DNA of 64,000 nt, taken from assembly GCA_934047225.1 (NCBI GenBank), contig OW203990.1, forward strand, positions 28,685,045 to 28,749,044, read 5' to 3'. A program made the position numbers and the translations under genes. Of the stretch, positions 21,665-36,500 are shown piece by piece. Within the stretch, counting starts at the first letter, position 1, and each line of letters opens with the position of its first letter. The notes below the pieces were generated by a model. The model had not been told where the DNA came from. It ran no database searches and saw only the letters and a list, made by a program, of their open reading frames with translations. Origin of the DNA: Ypsolopha sequella (taxonomy: Eukaryota > Arthropoda > Insecta > Lepidoptera > Ypsolophidae).

Positions 21665-22786
21665 GGAGCTGTATTTTTGAATCACCCACCGTGAATCATT
21701 TATTCACGCACGAAAAAAATTCACGTGCGAAATTCAATTCGATTGGTCACAATTTTAGATATTTTTGAATCAGTAGAAATCAATGTAAACGGTTTTCGTT
21801 TCACGCAGAAAAAATTAAAACCGGAAAGCAATATTTCGTTGATTTTAAAAACCAGTAATGAATGGAGGTGAACGGAACGCAAATTAAAAAGTTATAATGT
21901 CATGTCAGTCTCATCGATGCATCGACATCGACATTTTCTTTTTGTCATTCTTGCATAGTTTCTACTAATGTCGAGTCCAGAATTAGGCGAACTAACTTGA
22001 CAGTTCATTGTACACTAATGTTGCCACAGTTTGGCTAGTGCTGTTAATATCGATGTTTAAAAAGTCTAGTTAATCATTATTATTGTGTTTGGAATCAAAC
22101 TAATAATTTTACTTAGCAAAATAATAATAATAAAAATTAATTCAATTAATTAAAATCGAACACATAACGGATTTGGAATTATCATCGACGATATATAGCG
22201 TTTGTCTCTATCGCACTTTCATATTTGCCAGAAAGAAAGGGATGAATGCTATATGTATGGTACATGAAATGTACCGTACTAGCCCGACAGAAACCACCTA
22301 AAAGGATCACAATGGCCTGTTGTAATAACACAATTATTTTTGTATTTCATTTCTAATTTGAGGAGTAAGTATCGTAAATATCCGCTTTAAACCATACATC
22401 CTTCAGATCATATTATATCATATAAATTGCTGTAGTTCGTCCCTATTTGGCAAGTATGTATGAGTGTGAAAGTTTCGACGACAATTACTTGATAAAATAT
22501 AAATAGAATCAGATTTATAGAAGGCACAAGGTTATATCGACATATTTGTGTCGACATGAACCTATCAGTATTTATTTTTTCCTATGTCTCGCAACATTTT
22601 CGGCTGTCAAGTTAGTTCGCCTAATTCTGGACTCGACTTTAGTAGAAATCGGAAAACGAGTGGGCAGACCACTCGTTGCAGAATTCACGGAGAGAATTTT
22701 CAAAAATACTGATTTCAAGTTTTCGTATGCGAATCATGCGGATTCATATGCGAATTGAAATTCGAATGATTCAAAAATACAGCTCC
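21665..22786. mobile_element. ~1.1-kb inverted-repeat element
   Basis: Ends GGAGCTGTATTTTTGAATCA and TGATTCAAAAATACAGCTCC are perfect inverts. An inner pair (near 21962-22005 and 22602-22650) shares GAATTAGGCGAACTAACTTG in inverted form. No transposase frame found. Confidence 0.75.
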
Positions 22787-24252
22787 AGTTTATTTAACAT
22801 TTGTAAATATTACAAAATACCAAACGTATTTTTCTATCCTAATTGCATCGTTTCACACAATTTGTTGAAGGCCTGATTTTTTGATACAATATTTAATAAA
22901 ATGAACTGACATGCAACGAAGTTATATCTGTCGTCGGCACATTTTAGAATTGGGCAATTCATGATCTGCCTAGTCATATCATATTTCTGTTTAAAACTAC
23001 AGCGCGTGGCTCCGCAAATGTAAACATGTAAGCCTAACACGCTCCTCCTCGCTTCTTTCGTCGTCGCACTTATTTTCTTACTTTTTTTTTGACAGACCAA
23101 TTCTACGATCTGCCCACAACATATCGATATATTACTTCAAGAAGCTTTTAATTTTTGGCCAAATGCGAGAACATTCCAGAACATCTGGTATTTTCAAAAT
23201 ACCACATATATAGAGCTAGGCTAAGACAACATTTCATAGCAATATTGTAAATTAGATCCTTCACTTAATATTTAACCTTACAAACTAGCTAACAATAATA
23301 TCACATTTTGTAACTTTATCCACATCATCAAAGGTCTTACAGCGAATTATAAACCAATTTTAAAATTGTTTAGTTCATTTATAAGAATTTTTATAGCAGC
23401 CTATCAATTAACTTCATGCAAGACTAAGGTTCATAATTCACTGACATTCTTATCATATTCTTTTTTATGGCCTTCAATATATTTTATTACATTTTAATAC
23501 TGCTGCACTGCAATGATTAAGAACATGAGCAATTTTTTCAAGTGGCTAAGTTATTTCATAACTGCGATTACAAAAATCGACCATTTTCATAAATTAGCCT
23601 ATTATTACAAAATAAATTACTTTTATCTACTTACGAAAAAGTTTGAGCAAATTTCCACCACTGTGTCATTTCAGAAAAGATGAATTAATTTTAAATATTT
23701 GACTATTTAAATAACTATTTTAAAACCACACTATACCGGATGTAAATGAACAGATAACTCATACATAATCTACTGAATAACATTACTAAAGAAACATAAT
23801 CGCGTAAATGAAAAAAAAAATGGGCCCGCCCGTACAAATAGCAGTAGCTTTTCAAATTAATAAGTAAACGTGAAAATATGTTTTCATTACCGCGGGCATG
23901 TTTCTATGGTTAACTTATTCAGTATGATCAGTACATCATATGGTTTAATTCAAAAATACCTGTCTGCGGAACACATATTTAACTACAATCAATAACAATT
24001 AACACCATACCACGTGATTTGAATACATTTTTGATGAACTGACGAAAATAGATTGACAAATGAACTTTGAAGCTTATGTATCGAAGAAATACATTGGCAA
24101 AAAGGCAATTGGCAAATGTCAAATTCCACAATTTAGGCTGATTATTGTTAAAATGCGTATGTGTTTTGTTAGGAGCACCACAACCATTGCTTGCATGGTC
24201 TTTCCCAAGGAATTCATTATAAGTAAACCACCTAATTTGAACGTACTCGATA

Positions 24253-24585
24253 TCAATCACTGATTATTAAATCTATAATGTCATGATCCTCTTCTCTTAT
24301 CGCCAGAAGAGAGACGGCTTCTTTGGCCAAATCTTCGTCATCTTTGAATGCTATGTTGTCGGACATGTTCACGGCAATATTGCTCTTCCGTCTTCGAGGT
24401 TTCTGGACCGGGATCGGGGGTTCGATGAGCCTGTACTTGGGTCTCCAGAACCGATAAGCTCCTTGCGCGCCAAGGAGGAAGCCGACGATGAACAGGATGA
24501 CAGTAACGGTGATGATGAGAGGTGGAGCGATGACGAACCGAAGCCTCAGCAATATCAGAACTTCCGATGCAGGCTCTTTGCAGAA
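24253..24585 (-). CDS. SCRB exon 11: second membrane segment and cytosolic tail
   Basis: The acceptor is TTCTAG. It encodes FCKEPASEVLILLRLRF, the hydrophobic segment PLIITVTVILFIVGFLLGAQ, then RFWRPKYRL, a basic KPRRRK patch and an acidic end with EAVSLLAIREEDHD before TGA. The tail is long next to vertebrate CD36 (about ten residues) and contains an [DE]xxxL[LI] motif, suggesting endosomal or lysosomal sorting. Confidence 0.94.
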   Translation of the reverse strand, partial: FCKEPASEVLILLRLRFVIAPPLIITVTVILFIVGFLLGAQGAYRFWRPKYRLIEPPIPVQKPRRRKSNIAVNMSDNIAFKDDEDLAKEAVSLLAIREEDHDIIDLIISD

Positions 24586-27500
24586 CTAGAATGAAGAACA
24601 TGTGTTGTTACTTGTGCTGTACTCACTTGAAAGGACTTACGATATCTTTGTTGAAAGTAAACACTTGCAAAACTATGACAGAAATAAATTTATCGCAAGG
24701 AGATATAAATTAAGGCGATTACCGTCGCCAAATTAGCAGCTCGGTTTTTGTCTGTATGAATATCGACGGAAACGACATTGAAATAACGTTCAAATCAGTG
24801 CACAATGCGTGGTGGCTGTTACGACGCTCGCTGCGTCCTTGAAAGGGCAACATAGGAGAAAATAATACTTTTCACATGGGCGTCATTGTTCCATTGAATA
24901 ATTCTATGTTATATTTATAGCTATCAAGTTTATCTATTTATCAAAGCATAAATTAATTAAATCACCTAAGCCGCTTAGGAGCAGTAGGAAATTCAAGCCA
25001 AAAAAACACCATTCAGTTGAAACAATTTTTCATATAGAAGTTTTGGTGGTACGAAAAAGAAAAATGTTGCATATGTTGTCCTAGAGTTGATAATCCATAA
25101 TACATTTTTTCAATATTTTTGGTTTGGCCATAAAAGAGGACTAGGCTTTAGAAAGTACCTATTTGGCGATATTAAGGGCCTTAACATTATATCATTGCAG
25201 TATAGAAACGCAGAAAGAAAAGTAAATCTGGAAGTGAGGAGCTCTGAACCGGGAGCGAGAGGTCCCGGGTTCTAATCCCGGTTCAGAGCTCCCACTTCCA
25301 GATTTACTTTTCTTTCTGCGTTTCTATACTGCAATGATATAATGTTAATAAGCACTTGTCAAATTTTTTTTTCTCACTACGGAAATTCTCAATGATATTT
25401 CAGACAAAGTAAAAACAAAAATAAATATTTTCATTTACTTAATTTGTTCATGCAGGCAAAACAAAGAATAAAATATTGTGGACAAGTGTATATTTCAACA
25501 AAAAAGGACATAATTATGTTTGATGAAATATTATTTGATTCGATTTTTCTATTTTATTATGTTGCCTCTCGAGTGCCTCCTCTGCTGGTCATTGATTTGA
25601 TTAAGAATATTCAATGAAATTCCATCTAAATGGCATTATGTTAATTTTAAACACGTCAGAACATCTACGTTATCTTTTAAACAATAAATAACAGGTGACG
25701 CCGGAGCAAAGGGCACGCTCGCAAAAAATCCTTCTCGCATTCTCATGTAAATTTACCTTGTCAACTTGTCATACTTATTTGTGTTAGTTTTATTATTCGC
25801 TGCTGTCTGTGATACGATCTTTTTTTTTGCCTTTACGTTAGTTACTTGACATATTTTCCTATTGTTTTAATACACGATGAATTTAAGTCAGTAAAGAGTA
25901 GCCACTTCTATTTCAATTTTCTTTGAGAAATTCTCATTACTATAAGGTGCTATTGTTTATTGATTAAAATATTATTGAGCAAAATCATAAGGCATAACCT
26001 GAGAAATCGTAACCAACTATTTATACGTAATGACCATGTATTACTGAGTAAGGGCATGTGATTCCTGTTCATACCAGTCAGTGTCTTTATAGTTTTTCAA
26101 TGCAGTGCTTGTAAAGGCCCACTTTTTGTGCATCAAAACCGAACAGAAAGTCGATTATTTTGCACTCGGGCTTTATTATTATTATTTTTTTTTATTTATT
26201 TACGAAAAGTTGACTAACCTGTAACCTTTCCTGTGTACCATTAATTTTATACTTTTTTTTCCCACTGTTTAACGGCTCTGGATACAGTCCTTTTGAGCCA
26301 ATTATAATTTTAAGTTCACAAGATTATATTTGTTTTATTTCCTCACACTATGCATTGAAAAACGTAGTATGATACATGGGCGTAAGAGCAATAAATTACT
26401 CAGAGCAATAAATTAATCGTCCTCGTAATTTATTCCTTTTCGCCCATGTAGCATAAACTACTGTTTTGACGTTTCATTTTTCTACGACATTAAATTTATG
26501 ACATGAATTGTATCAGAATGGTAGATATACATACATATACTCACGCCTGTCTCCCAGAAAGATAGGCAGAGACTACAGATCTCCATCTGCTACGATCCTG
26601 ACACACCTCGTTCGCCTCTTCCACATCCATCAATCTAGTCAAATAAGCTCTTCTTTTCCTGGTACTTTTGAGGTTGCCCTTCTTCAGTATGTCGCCAATT
26701 TGGTCAGCATACGTTCTTCTAGGCCAGCCTGGTTGAGTTGTACCTTCCCCTTGCGCACCATACATTTCTTTCGTCACTCTACTTTTATTCATTCTCTCTA
26801 CATGTCCAAACCATCGAAGCATTTATTTTTCTATTCCAGTCAATACATCTTCTAGCAGACCGCAACGACCTCGTATGTCAATATTTTTTGAACGCATTTC
26901 CACTGCATTCACTGTACTTTAATCTTTATCTTGCCATACCTTACATTCAGTGCCATACCCATGTGGTCAATATAGTTCTTAGATATCTTACCAATGAGAC
27001 CCAGATGAGGGGGAGCACTTTATCCTTCAGTTTGCTAGTCAGGGGGTTGCCAGGCGATGTCCTGACTGCAATGTTCACCTGAATGTTTGTCCTGAGAGAG
27101 ACAGGGACACCCGTGCTCTAAAACATAAATATAACGGGTTTATTATTTATTCAACTTCGAATACTTTATTTTGTAAAATAGGTGAAAATAATACACTTTT
27201 TAAAAGTCGATATTATTCTTTATAAAAAACAATAGAATAGGATAAAAAATTTAAATGTTTCGGGGAAATATTAAAAAAATATTTAAGTTAGGATTAAGTT
27301 AGAATAAAATAAATATGTTTAAGTTACACAACTAATCAATACGACATTATGTCCACAAAGAGGTGAAAGAGAGAGGATTTTTCTCGTACACACTCTTTTC
27401 ACCGACGACTTTAACGTCTCAACGTGGGCCTTATCGCCGTATACTTCGGACACAGATAGACGCTTTTTAGGTAATTTACCTCAAGGGTTTTTCTTCACCG

Positions 27501-30500
27501 TCATCAATTTGTAAGTATAGATTATAGAATTGCTATGTAAGTATATAAATAGAAAAAAAAATCATTGCTGCACGTTCGATCGGCGGGAGTCGAACCCTGT
27601 TTGCAATATTGAGAGCCCCGCGTTCTACCGACTGAGACTGCGCTGCTATTCCTACCACTTAGTTAACACTTGTTGTTTATATAATTTTATTTATTTATTT
27701 ATAATTCTAGTTTACACAAATTTTGACACTAAACATGCTATATAAGAGTATTTACCTAAACGAATACTAAGTAAAGCAAAACATAAACTAGAGGTCCATA
27801 TGACCTTGGCCTCTCTCATATATTTACATATAATATAATTCAAGTATCATATAATTGAGCGATATTTATCATTATAGTACAGGTGAACTGTTATGGTAGA
27901 AGTAAGTTATGGTTTCACGTGCAAATTGTTTTATAGTCTATCTGCAGGTCGTAAAAAGCTCATAAACTAGTTGTTACTGGAGATCATAGCTCACATTGTA
28001 TGTTTATATGATCTACTTATAAGTAACATTTATCCAATGATATTTATCCAATTGCAATTTATGTTGCAACAAATTTAATAACTACCCCCTAGTTAAGGGG
28101 GTATATCGTCAAAATGGACACATTTTGAAGTTATTTATCTGCTGTTCAAAAGAAGTCCTATGTTGAATAAATTAGTATAACAATTTTAGGACCTTTTTCT
28201 AGATTTTAGGCTATCAAAAATGAGATTGGAGGAAATTCTCTCGATAGAAATAACTATTGAAATGAGGTCTAAATTTACACTTTTTTTAATATTCTGTCAA
28301 ATTGGGAGAGCATACAGACTTCAAAAATATTTATTTAGATGGGTTTTAACAATACCTAAATTACTAGTTATGGAAATTTTCATAGCTATTTTAGTTAATT
28401 TTTTATTAATTTAACACCGACTTTTTGTCAATTTTCCAAGATTCCGTCCCTCTCGCACGGCAGGTCTTTCCGCCTGGAGTAACGAAGACCTTTGCACGGA
28501 CGACATATCACCTTAATGAACAAAATGTAATTGAACCAGAAACTTCCACCGTGACTCGTCACCACCTGACGTTCATGACGAAACCATGGCGCCAAGTGAC
28601 TTATTATTATATTCCGGCATGACGTCATAAGAAGCAATACCAAGAAAGTGGTTGGAGGCAGTGAAGCAGCTTCATGGAGGATCTTATCTTCGCTTTCTAT
28701 CAGTTGTGGCAATGTCCAAGCATGAGCTCGTTGTGTGTAAAAAAGGAGGTACTCACAGGTTCCAAGTCAAGCCTCGACTCGTGAATTTCAGGGTCATACT
28801 TCATGCCTTCAAAGTTTTGTTTCTGTTCTTCAGCGACACCTTTGAAGTGAGGCTGTGACAATGCAATCGGAAATCCTAGAAAAAAAATATTAATATGTAC
28901 ATCAGTCAAAAGGAAAACAACTCATTTTTTATTCATATATACAACGTGTAACAGAAAGGTGTAACCATATTTGAAGAGCTTATTCAGTCAATGGGATAGA
29001 ACAACTTTTATTATGGAGACAACCCCGAAATCTCAAAAAAAAAATCTGCCCTTCCATACATTTCGGCCGAGCGGCATTGCATTTTTCCATCATTTTTCTA
29101 TGAAAGTTTTTTTTTTTTTCGAGATACAGAATTTGTTTCATAGTAAAAGTTGTTCTAAACCATTGACTGAATATGCTCTTCAAATATGATCACACCTTTC
29201 TGTTACAGGTTGTATAAAGGAATATTCTAACTGACTTGGCTGACTGACTATTTTAGGATATTTGCAGGCGAAGCCTCCGTTAGTACATATTTATACAAAA
29301 TATTAGTTACCCAGACTGAGTCACTGATCTATCAACGCTTATACCAAAAGGCTGGACCTAGCAACATGAAATTTGGACTGCAAGGTCCTTCTATAACGTA
29401 TACATCCGCTAAGAAATGATCGGGACCATCGCTGCGGGACTTCCACTAGTAATTACATAAAATCCAATGAAGAGTATAAATATATATATTTATACTCTTA
29501 TAATATAATAGATCTTATAATTTATACTCGTATAAATGAATAAAATCCAAGTCGAGGATATTTAACTGGAAGGTGATCAATACAAGTTAACGGGCGAGTA
29601 AGAACATAGCCATAACAAATTAAGTTCCAAGAATACTTGTATATGTATTTTTTATAGCAACACCTATCACTTTGGATACTCTTAATAATATTAACAATAC
29701 AAATAACACAATATATATATAATAATAATACAAACTAAAAAATATCAATTAGAAACCAATTTCACACAACGCCCTCGTGAGCGTCCAATATGTACATTAC
29801 TAACTAGCTAGTGTACCAAGTAATTACAAAAATTTGGTGCATAGGTACCTATGTTGGAAAAATTAATTAAACGGTCAAGGATGAGTATCTCAGTGGCACA
29901 GTCAGCGTGCAAGCAAGACGTTGCAGGTCTGAATCCTATTTTTTTTTTTTCAAAATATTTGTTTACTTGGAATTTGTTTCTAATTGATGTTTTCTAGTTT
30001 GCAATGCATTTTAATAGGTAATATTTAAACTAAATACCGTAGTAGCAGCTGCTGATGTCAACTAAACCATCTGGTAGACAGTTCTCCTTACAATCACAAG
30101 CGTAGGGCGAGTCTTTGTTAAAAGCATTCTTTTCAATCGTGAATCTGGAAACAGGAAACATGATTAATATATGAATGGTGTTTAAAAGAATGTTCTTACA
30201 TTAAATTTCCTAAAAATATTTGTAAAATTCATGTCAAAAGCATAACAATTTTTTGATGGGACATGACTAGTGGTTTATAATTGGTACTACTTGCATGATT
30301 AGAATAATATCTGTGCCTTTATGAGACTCATTTATCATAACAATCCATTAGCCAGTTGAATACACAAAAACAACATCGTCATGACATGAATCCCCAAATT
30401 CCAGAACTACCTGCGAGTGGGAACTGTGTAATGCAAAATACAGTCCACATTCGTACACCCACGTTTCACCGAACATCATTACGTTACAACGTGATGGATA

Positions 30501-33500
30501 GCCGTACTTCAGGCACAAATATGGACCCACACAGTTTATCGGGTCTTCTGAAACAGGCAGCCCAATCAAATGACGCCCTATGGTATTTGAAACCGGGACC
30601 TTCGGATTAATGTTCAACACGCTAAAACCACGAAAGGCGAGCATCGAACTTCACCAGTTCAAACATTGGCATCTCAAAGGGATTTATTTCAAAGAATGGC
30701 CTGGTACTGACCTCACATAGTTGAACCCGTGTTCTCCATCAACATCTTCAAGGTACGTGAACGGGAAGACCCTGCACGCCTGCTTCCTGAAGATCGGTAT
30801 TTTCTTGTCTCTGATAGCGTCTGTGGAGATCATCAGACCTTCGTATGATCCCTTGATGCGGTTGCATAAGGTACTGTGGAAGAAACAAAAGTCAGTAAAG
30901 TTTGCAGACACCGGCAGTTCAAGCTCCCTATATTAATAAACGATTTTAATAGCTATGACGTGACGCCGCAATAATGTCCGTTCATCGTCAACAATGTATA
31001 GGGTACGTCAACAATATATGGGGTACGTCAACAGTATATGGTGTAAGTTAATAATATATGGGGTACATCAACAATATATGAGGTACGTCAACAATATATG
31101 GGGTAAGTTAATAATATACGGGGTACGTCAACAATATATGGGGTAAGTCAACAGTATATGGGGTACGTCAACAATATATGAGGTACGTCAACAATATATG
31201 GGGTAAGTTAATAATATACGGGGTACGTCAACAATATATGGGGTAAGTCAACAGTATATGGGGTACGTCAACAATATATGAGGTACGTCAACAATATATG
31301 GGGTACTTTAATAATATATGGGTTCTGTCAACAGTATATGCGGTACGTCAACAATATATGAGGTACGTCAACAATATATGGGGTACGTTAATAATATATG
31401 GGTTCTGTCAACAGTATATGCGGTACGTCAACAATATGTGAGGTACGTCAACAATATATGGGGTACGTCAACGCATATGTACGCACAGTGCTACAAGGAT
31501 CTTTTGGCGCGTGAACGACAGTGACAGGGGGGCGCAGCTGTAAAACAAGGAACAGGATAGCAGCGTTAGTTCTGATTTCGACCACGACCGATCTACACGC
31601 TAAAAGAGCCTTGTCGCGCTGTAATCTCCTTAAAAATAATATTTATGTATATTGTCTACATCCTTAAAAATCTGTTAAATATTCAAAAATCAGCTTGTTG
31701 AACTTTTGAAACACGCAAAATGTTTGCTTCTTGCGGAAAAGGTTTGGTTAGCTACGCAGTGGCTACGTGTTTTTATTTTTCCATTAGAACCACATTGCTA
31801 TTATAAAGACTTTGGTATTATACAGTGAATATTAAAGATCAACCCTGACTTAATCATAATCGAAACATTTGGAATCACTTTTAATTTGTAACATGCTCTA
31901 ATAATATTAAGAGAACCAATGCCAAAGCGCATATAAAAGCCAATATAAAATCAAGTATATACTTAGAGGATACACCTAAGTGACGTATTCATCTGATTAA
32001 ATTTATTAGATAAATATACCAAAAATAGGTAAAACAACAACTTGTTAGAACTTGAACTCTAAAACTGATTTACAATTTGTTTTGCTGATACATGGAATAA
32101 TAATAGTACATTCACTTCAAAAACCTGCAAATGACGTCATTAAGATCGTAGTTTATTTAGTGCCGATAATTATAAAAGTATAATGTTTCTGTCACTTTTA
32201 ATGGCCAAGATATGTAATAGAAGAAGCACATGAAAGATGGAGGGTTTTTTATATTTATTACTACAATTATTCTAAACTGGTTTATTTAATATAGAGCTAC
32301 GCTTTTTTGTAACTATGTAAGTAAAGTTATATCAAAATGTTAACTTAATTTTAAGAATTCCTCTCAGACGATAATTTAATGTATAGGTGTACAGGTATGA
32401 ACAAACCAGAAGGTATATTCATTATAATAATGAGACAAATATACAGGGTGTTAATTTGAGAACGTTTTTCCTTCAAACAGGTTATTCTCCCCATGAATAT
32501 GTACAACTTTTACTATGGGGACAATCCTGAAATTGCAAAAAATAATCCCAAGTTACAGTTTCGTGATTTTCTTAATGTCTCTCGGCAATCATCACATTTC
32601 CAAATACAAACAAATGCTAATACCCATGTCCATCAATTACTCCATTTATCGTGTATAATAGTATGAATTCAGAACTAAGTACTTTATTGTTCTTTCCTTT
32701 TGATTTCCGTGTGAACTATATAGAGCTGTAAAACTATTTCCCTTTTTATAAATAACATTTACTCCTATTTTAATATGTATAGTATACCACGGAAATGAAA
32801 AAAATAAAATACTTCTTCAACCGACTTTTAAAAAAGAAGGGGGTTCTTATGTTCCACATTTAGGTATGCAACTAAATTGAATATTTATCCGGTTATATAT
32901 CTTTTCAATTCAGCCAAAAAAAAATTTCATCTGATGTAGCTGTGTCGGTATGTTCACTAGCGATAAAATAATCACTTTCTTCACTGCTCGAACAGGTATT
33001 ATAAAATGTTCCATGTGCGAATCAAACATTGGTTCAAATTTTTTATATTCGCTCACAAATTTTTTTGAATGATCATAAACTTTTTTCCATTCTTCCAGGC
33101 CAATCATCAAAGTCTGCGACTTGAGCATCTTTCCTACCATTTTTAAAATAAATTACATAATAAGTAAAAAAAGTAGTAACAACTCTATATACTTCCAAAT
33201 CGATTGAGAGCGTCCGGCCTGCGCAAAGTGCAAAGGGCAACTGATAGAAAAAAATCCGACGACTGACGAAACACAAAGTTTGCCGAGAGACATTAAAAAA
33301 ATAGACCTACTCGACTAAAATTTATGAAAAAGCTGATTTATTTTTTGCAATTTCAGGGTTAGCCTTATAAGAAAAGTTGTTCATATTAATGGGTAGAACA
33401 CCCCGTTTTAAAGAAATCTTTACACCCTGTATGTGTATATTTTAATGTATTCCACACTGAACTTACATTGACACACATGAATTTAGTACTTTTACATAAT

Positions 33501-36500
33501 TTAGTTAATATTCTGTACAAATATAATAAAAGTTAAATGACGTCAAATACAATTTTTCATGTTTTATTATGTTGTTGTTCTAAATAATATTATTAAATAT
33601 GTTATTCAAATTGTTAAATAAGGCGTGGACGACAACATTATAACGTTACCTGTCAAACGTGTCACCACCTGGCCCCCAAGATTGTAGCTGGTTTGGGGAC
33701 CGCTACTACATAATATAACGTTAAATAATATTAGTTGGCGAAACTCAAAACATAGGTAGTACTTGTCTATATGAACAACTGTTTGTATGGGAGCTAAGCT
33801 AAATTCGACACTTTTTTTCTCTTCCTCCCATACAAATTACCCCGATCAGCTGACTGGTCCAGTATGGAAAGGTGAAAACAAATTTTAAGAATTTCACTTA
33901 GCTCCAATACAAACAATTGTTCATATAGACTAGTATTACCTATGTTTTGAGTTTCGCCAGCTTATATTATTTAACCTTATACAAGGTGACTTTTTGATCA
34001 TCGTCCAAATTCATACTGGAGGCTTGATAAGTGATCAGTATTTTGGATCAGTAACAATTTTTGTGAAATTCGTAAAATGAAATTTCGGCTTCCCATATAA
34101 ATTCAGTTCCAGTCCCGAGTGAATCACTATGGGGAGTCAAAATTTCATTTTACGAATTTCACCAAAATTTTTATTGATGCATGATACTAATCACTTACCA
34201 AGCTACCAGTATGAATTTGGACGATGATCAAGAAGTCACCTTGTATACATAATCAAGGCGATTGTCAACTTATTTCTTTTCTATTTTCAATACTTTTTTC
34301 ATTTTCTTTACAGAACCAATGAAAGAGAACTTGTGCTTACCTGCTATTGAAATCGGTGAACCCTCTCTCCTTCAAACCTTCAGAGCCATCCCATTTCTGG
34401 ATCTCGAATCTTCTCTCAGGAACCCCAATCTCCACTTCCGCAGAAATCATCTTCTGTCCATAGAACTAAAAAAGAAACACAAAAATAAAAACCGGCCAAG
34501 TGCGAGTCAGACTCGCGCACGAAGGGTTCCGTACTATTATCTATAAAAACGGCAAAAAAAACATGTCTGTTGCTTGGGAGATCCCTTGAATATTTATTTT
34601 ATTCTGTTTTTTAGTATTTGTTGTTATAGTGGCAACAGAAATACTTCATCTGCGAAAATTTAAACTGTCTAACTATCACGGTTCATGAGATACAGCCTGG
34701 TGACAGACGGACAGACGGACAGACAGACGGACAAACAGACAGACGGACAGCGAAGTCTTAGTAATTAGGCCCCGTTGGTTACCCTTTGGGTACGGAACAC
34801 TAAAAAACACATCGTCACGACATGCATCCCCGAGGTGGTGTCAGAGGTGTTCCCCTGTGAACTTTGAATTGAAAGTCACAATCCAACCTTGGTAAAGTGC
34901 AGACCACATCAAGCTATACACTTGCAGTACGACATTAGCCCCTACAGAGAAGAACATAAGATAGGTACAAAGTCCAATGTGTCTTACTTGATGCGGTCCC
35001 CACTAACATAGTTTCCACCGAAGTATATTACGGCCCAAACGAGAATCGAAGCCCACACACCGATCACTAATTAATTCATTCTTATCTTAATTGTACACAG
35101 AAAATAAACATTTACAAACATACTATAAACAAGTTGATATGTACGAAGGCAAACTTATCTCTATAAAGAGATTTCTTCCAGTCTACCTCTGGGGATGATA
35201 GAATATAATTTATATAAAAGTAGACATACATACGTGTACATACCTACCTACCTACTAACCTACTGTATAATATACCTACAGAAATGTATATATACAAGGT
35301 GACTTTTTGATCATCGTCCAAATTCATACTGGAGGCTTGATAAGTGATCAGTATCTTGGATCAGTAACAATTTTTGTGAAATTCGTAAAATGAAATTTCG
35401 GCTTCCCATAGAAATTCAGTTCCAGTCCCGAGTGAATCACTATATATATATATATCCAGAAATTCTGGATGGAAAGATCCATTGGGTTATTTAAATAATC
35501 AATTATATACATGTTCCCTTTCTTCTACTAACCTAGTTTTAAGCCTAACACTAACCTACCTATGGATTTTAATCTAAAAATAAACAGTCATTTATGTATT
35601 TTATTTTTATTATTAGTATTTAATTAGTACATATAAGTTTGAATATGTTCAAAGTGTTTAGATCTCTTACCCGATCCATAATCCCAAGCTTCCCGAAATC
35701 GATCCACCCAGGCAGGATGTTGTTGGCGATGGTGACAATCGGGTCGTGGTATCCCCACAGGTAGTCTTCCGCGCTGATGTTCAGGAACAGCTCGGATCCG
35801 ATAGCTGTCATGGAGTAATAGGCTCCAGCGTTGGCTATATAGCCAAGTTTGTCAGCTGCCAGCGTGCTGATTGCCTGCAAGAGAAAACCGACTTAGAAAA
35901 AGGTTATAGCGTCAATTCATTGTCATTAACTCGAGACTTCCAAAACACGTTAAATAATACATATATATCGTCACGACATGAATACCCGAGGGGTATTCAG
36001 AGGTGTTCAGAGTGTGAATTGTGAAATGTACGTCACATTCCACACTCGGTACACGCGCGTTTCATCGACGATTATTACGTCTCACCCAACGTGATGAGTG
36101 GTGAGCTTTATCGCCGTACTTCGGGTACAAAGGAGGAGTTGGAGGGTGAAAGCTACAGTTTTTTTTTTTGTGGATTATTCCTAGCTTGTATAACAAATTT
36201 CAGCTTTCTAGGACTTCAACCCTAGAGGTTCAATGATCATGAGTGAATGAGTCAGTGACAAAATCGACGTAGTTTAGGTACTAATAAAATCCAAAGTATA
36301 AAAGCTAGACAAATTAAACTTAGCGTGTATTATTAGTCTGCTAACTTAATTTTATCCTGATCTTGAGAATTCGGGCTATCTATTATTATCCAGACCGAAT
36401 CTATGAGGGTTCTTAAATACGACGAAACATTTCGAGGAAGGTACGAAGTGCCCTGGTTCCTTTGGCTCGTCTTGGCGGGGGCACTACCGTGCCCCCACAT

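Larger units (their letters stand above)
19367..24252. other. Intergenic gap between convergent protease and SCRB genes
   Basis: Both genes point into this 4.9-kb stretch, so it holds both 3' UTRs and poly(A) sites. It contains foldback MITEs, a LINE fragment and an inverted-repeat element (listed). From 22800 to 24250 nothing else is recognisable. Confidence 0.7.

Noticed and set aside
24283..24601. ORFs on + and in a second - frame over SCRB exon 11
   Set aside because: Shadows of the real exon, which has the family-specific membrane segment and a clean splice acceptor.
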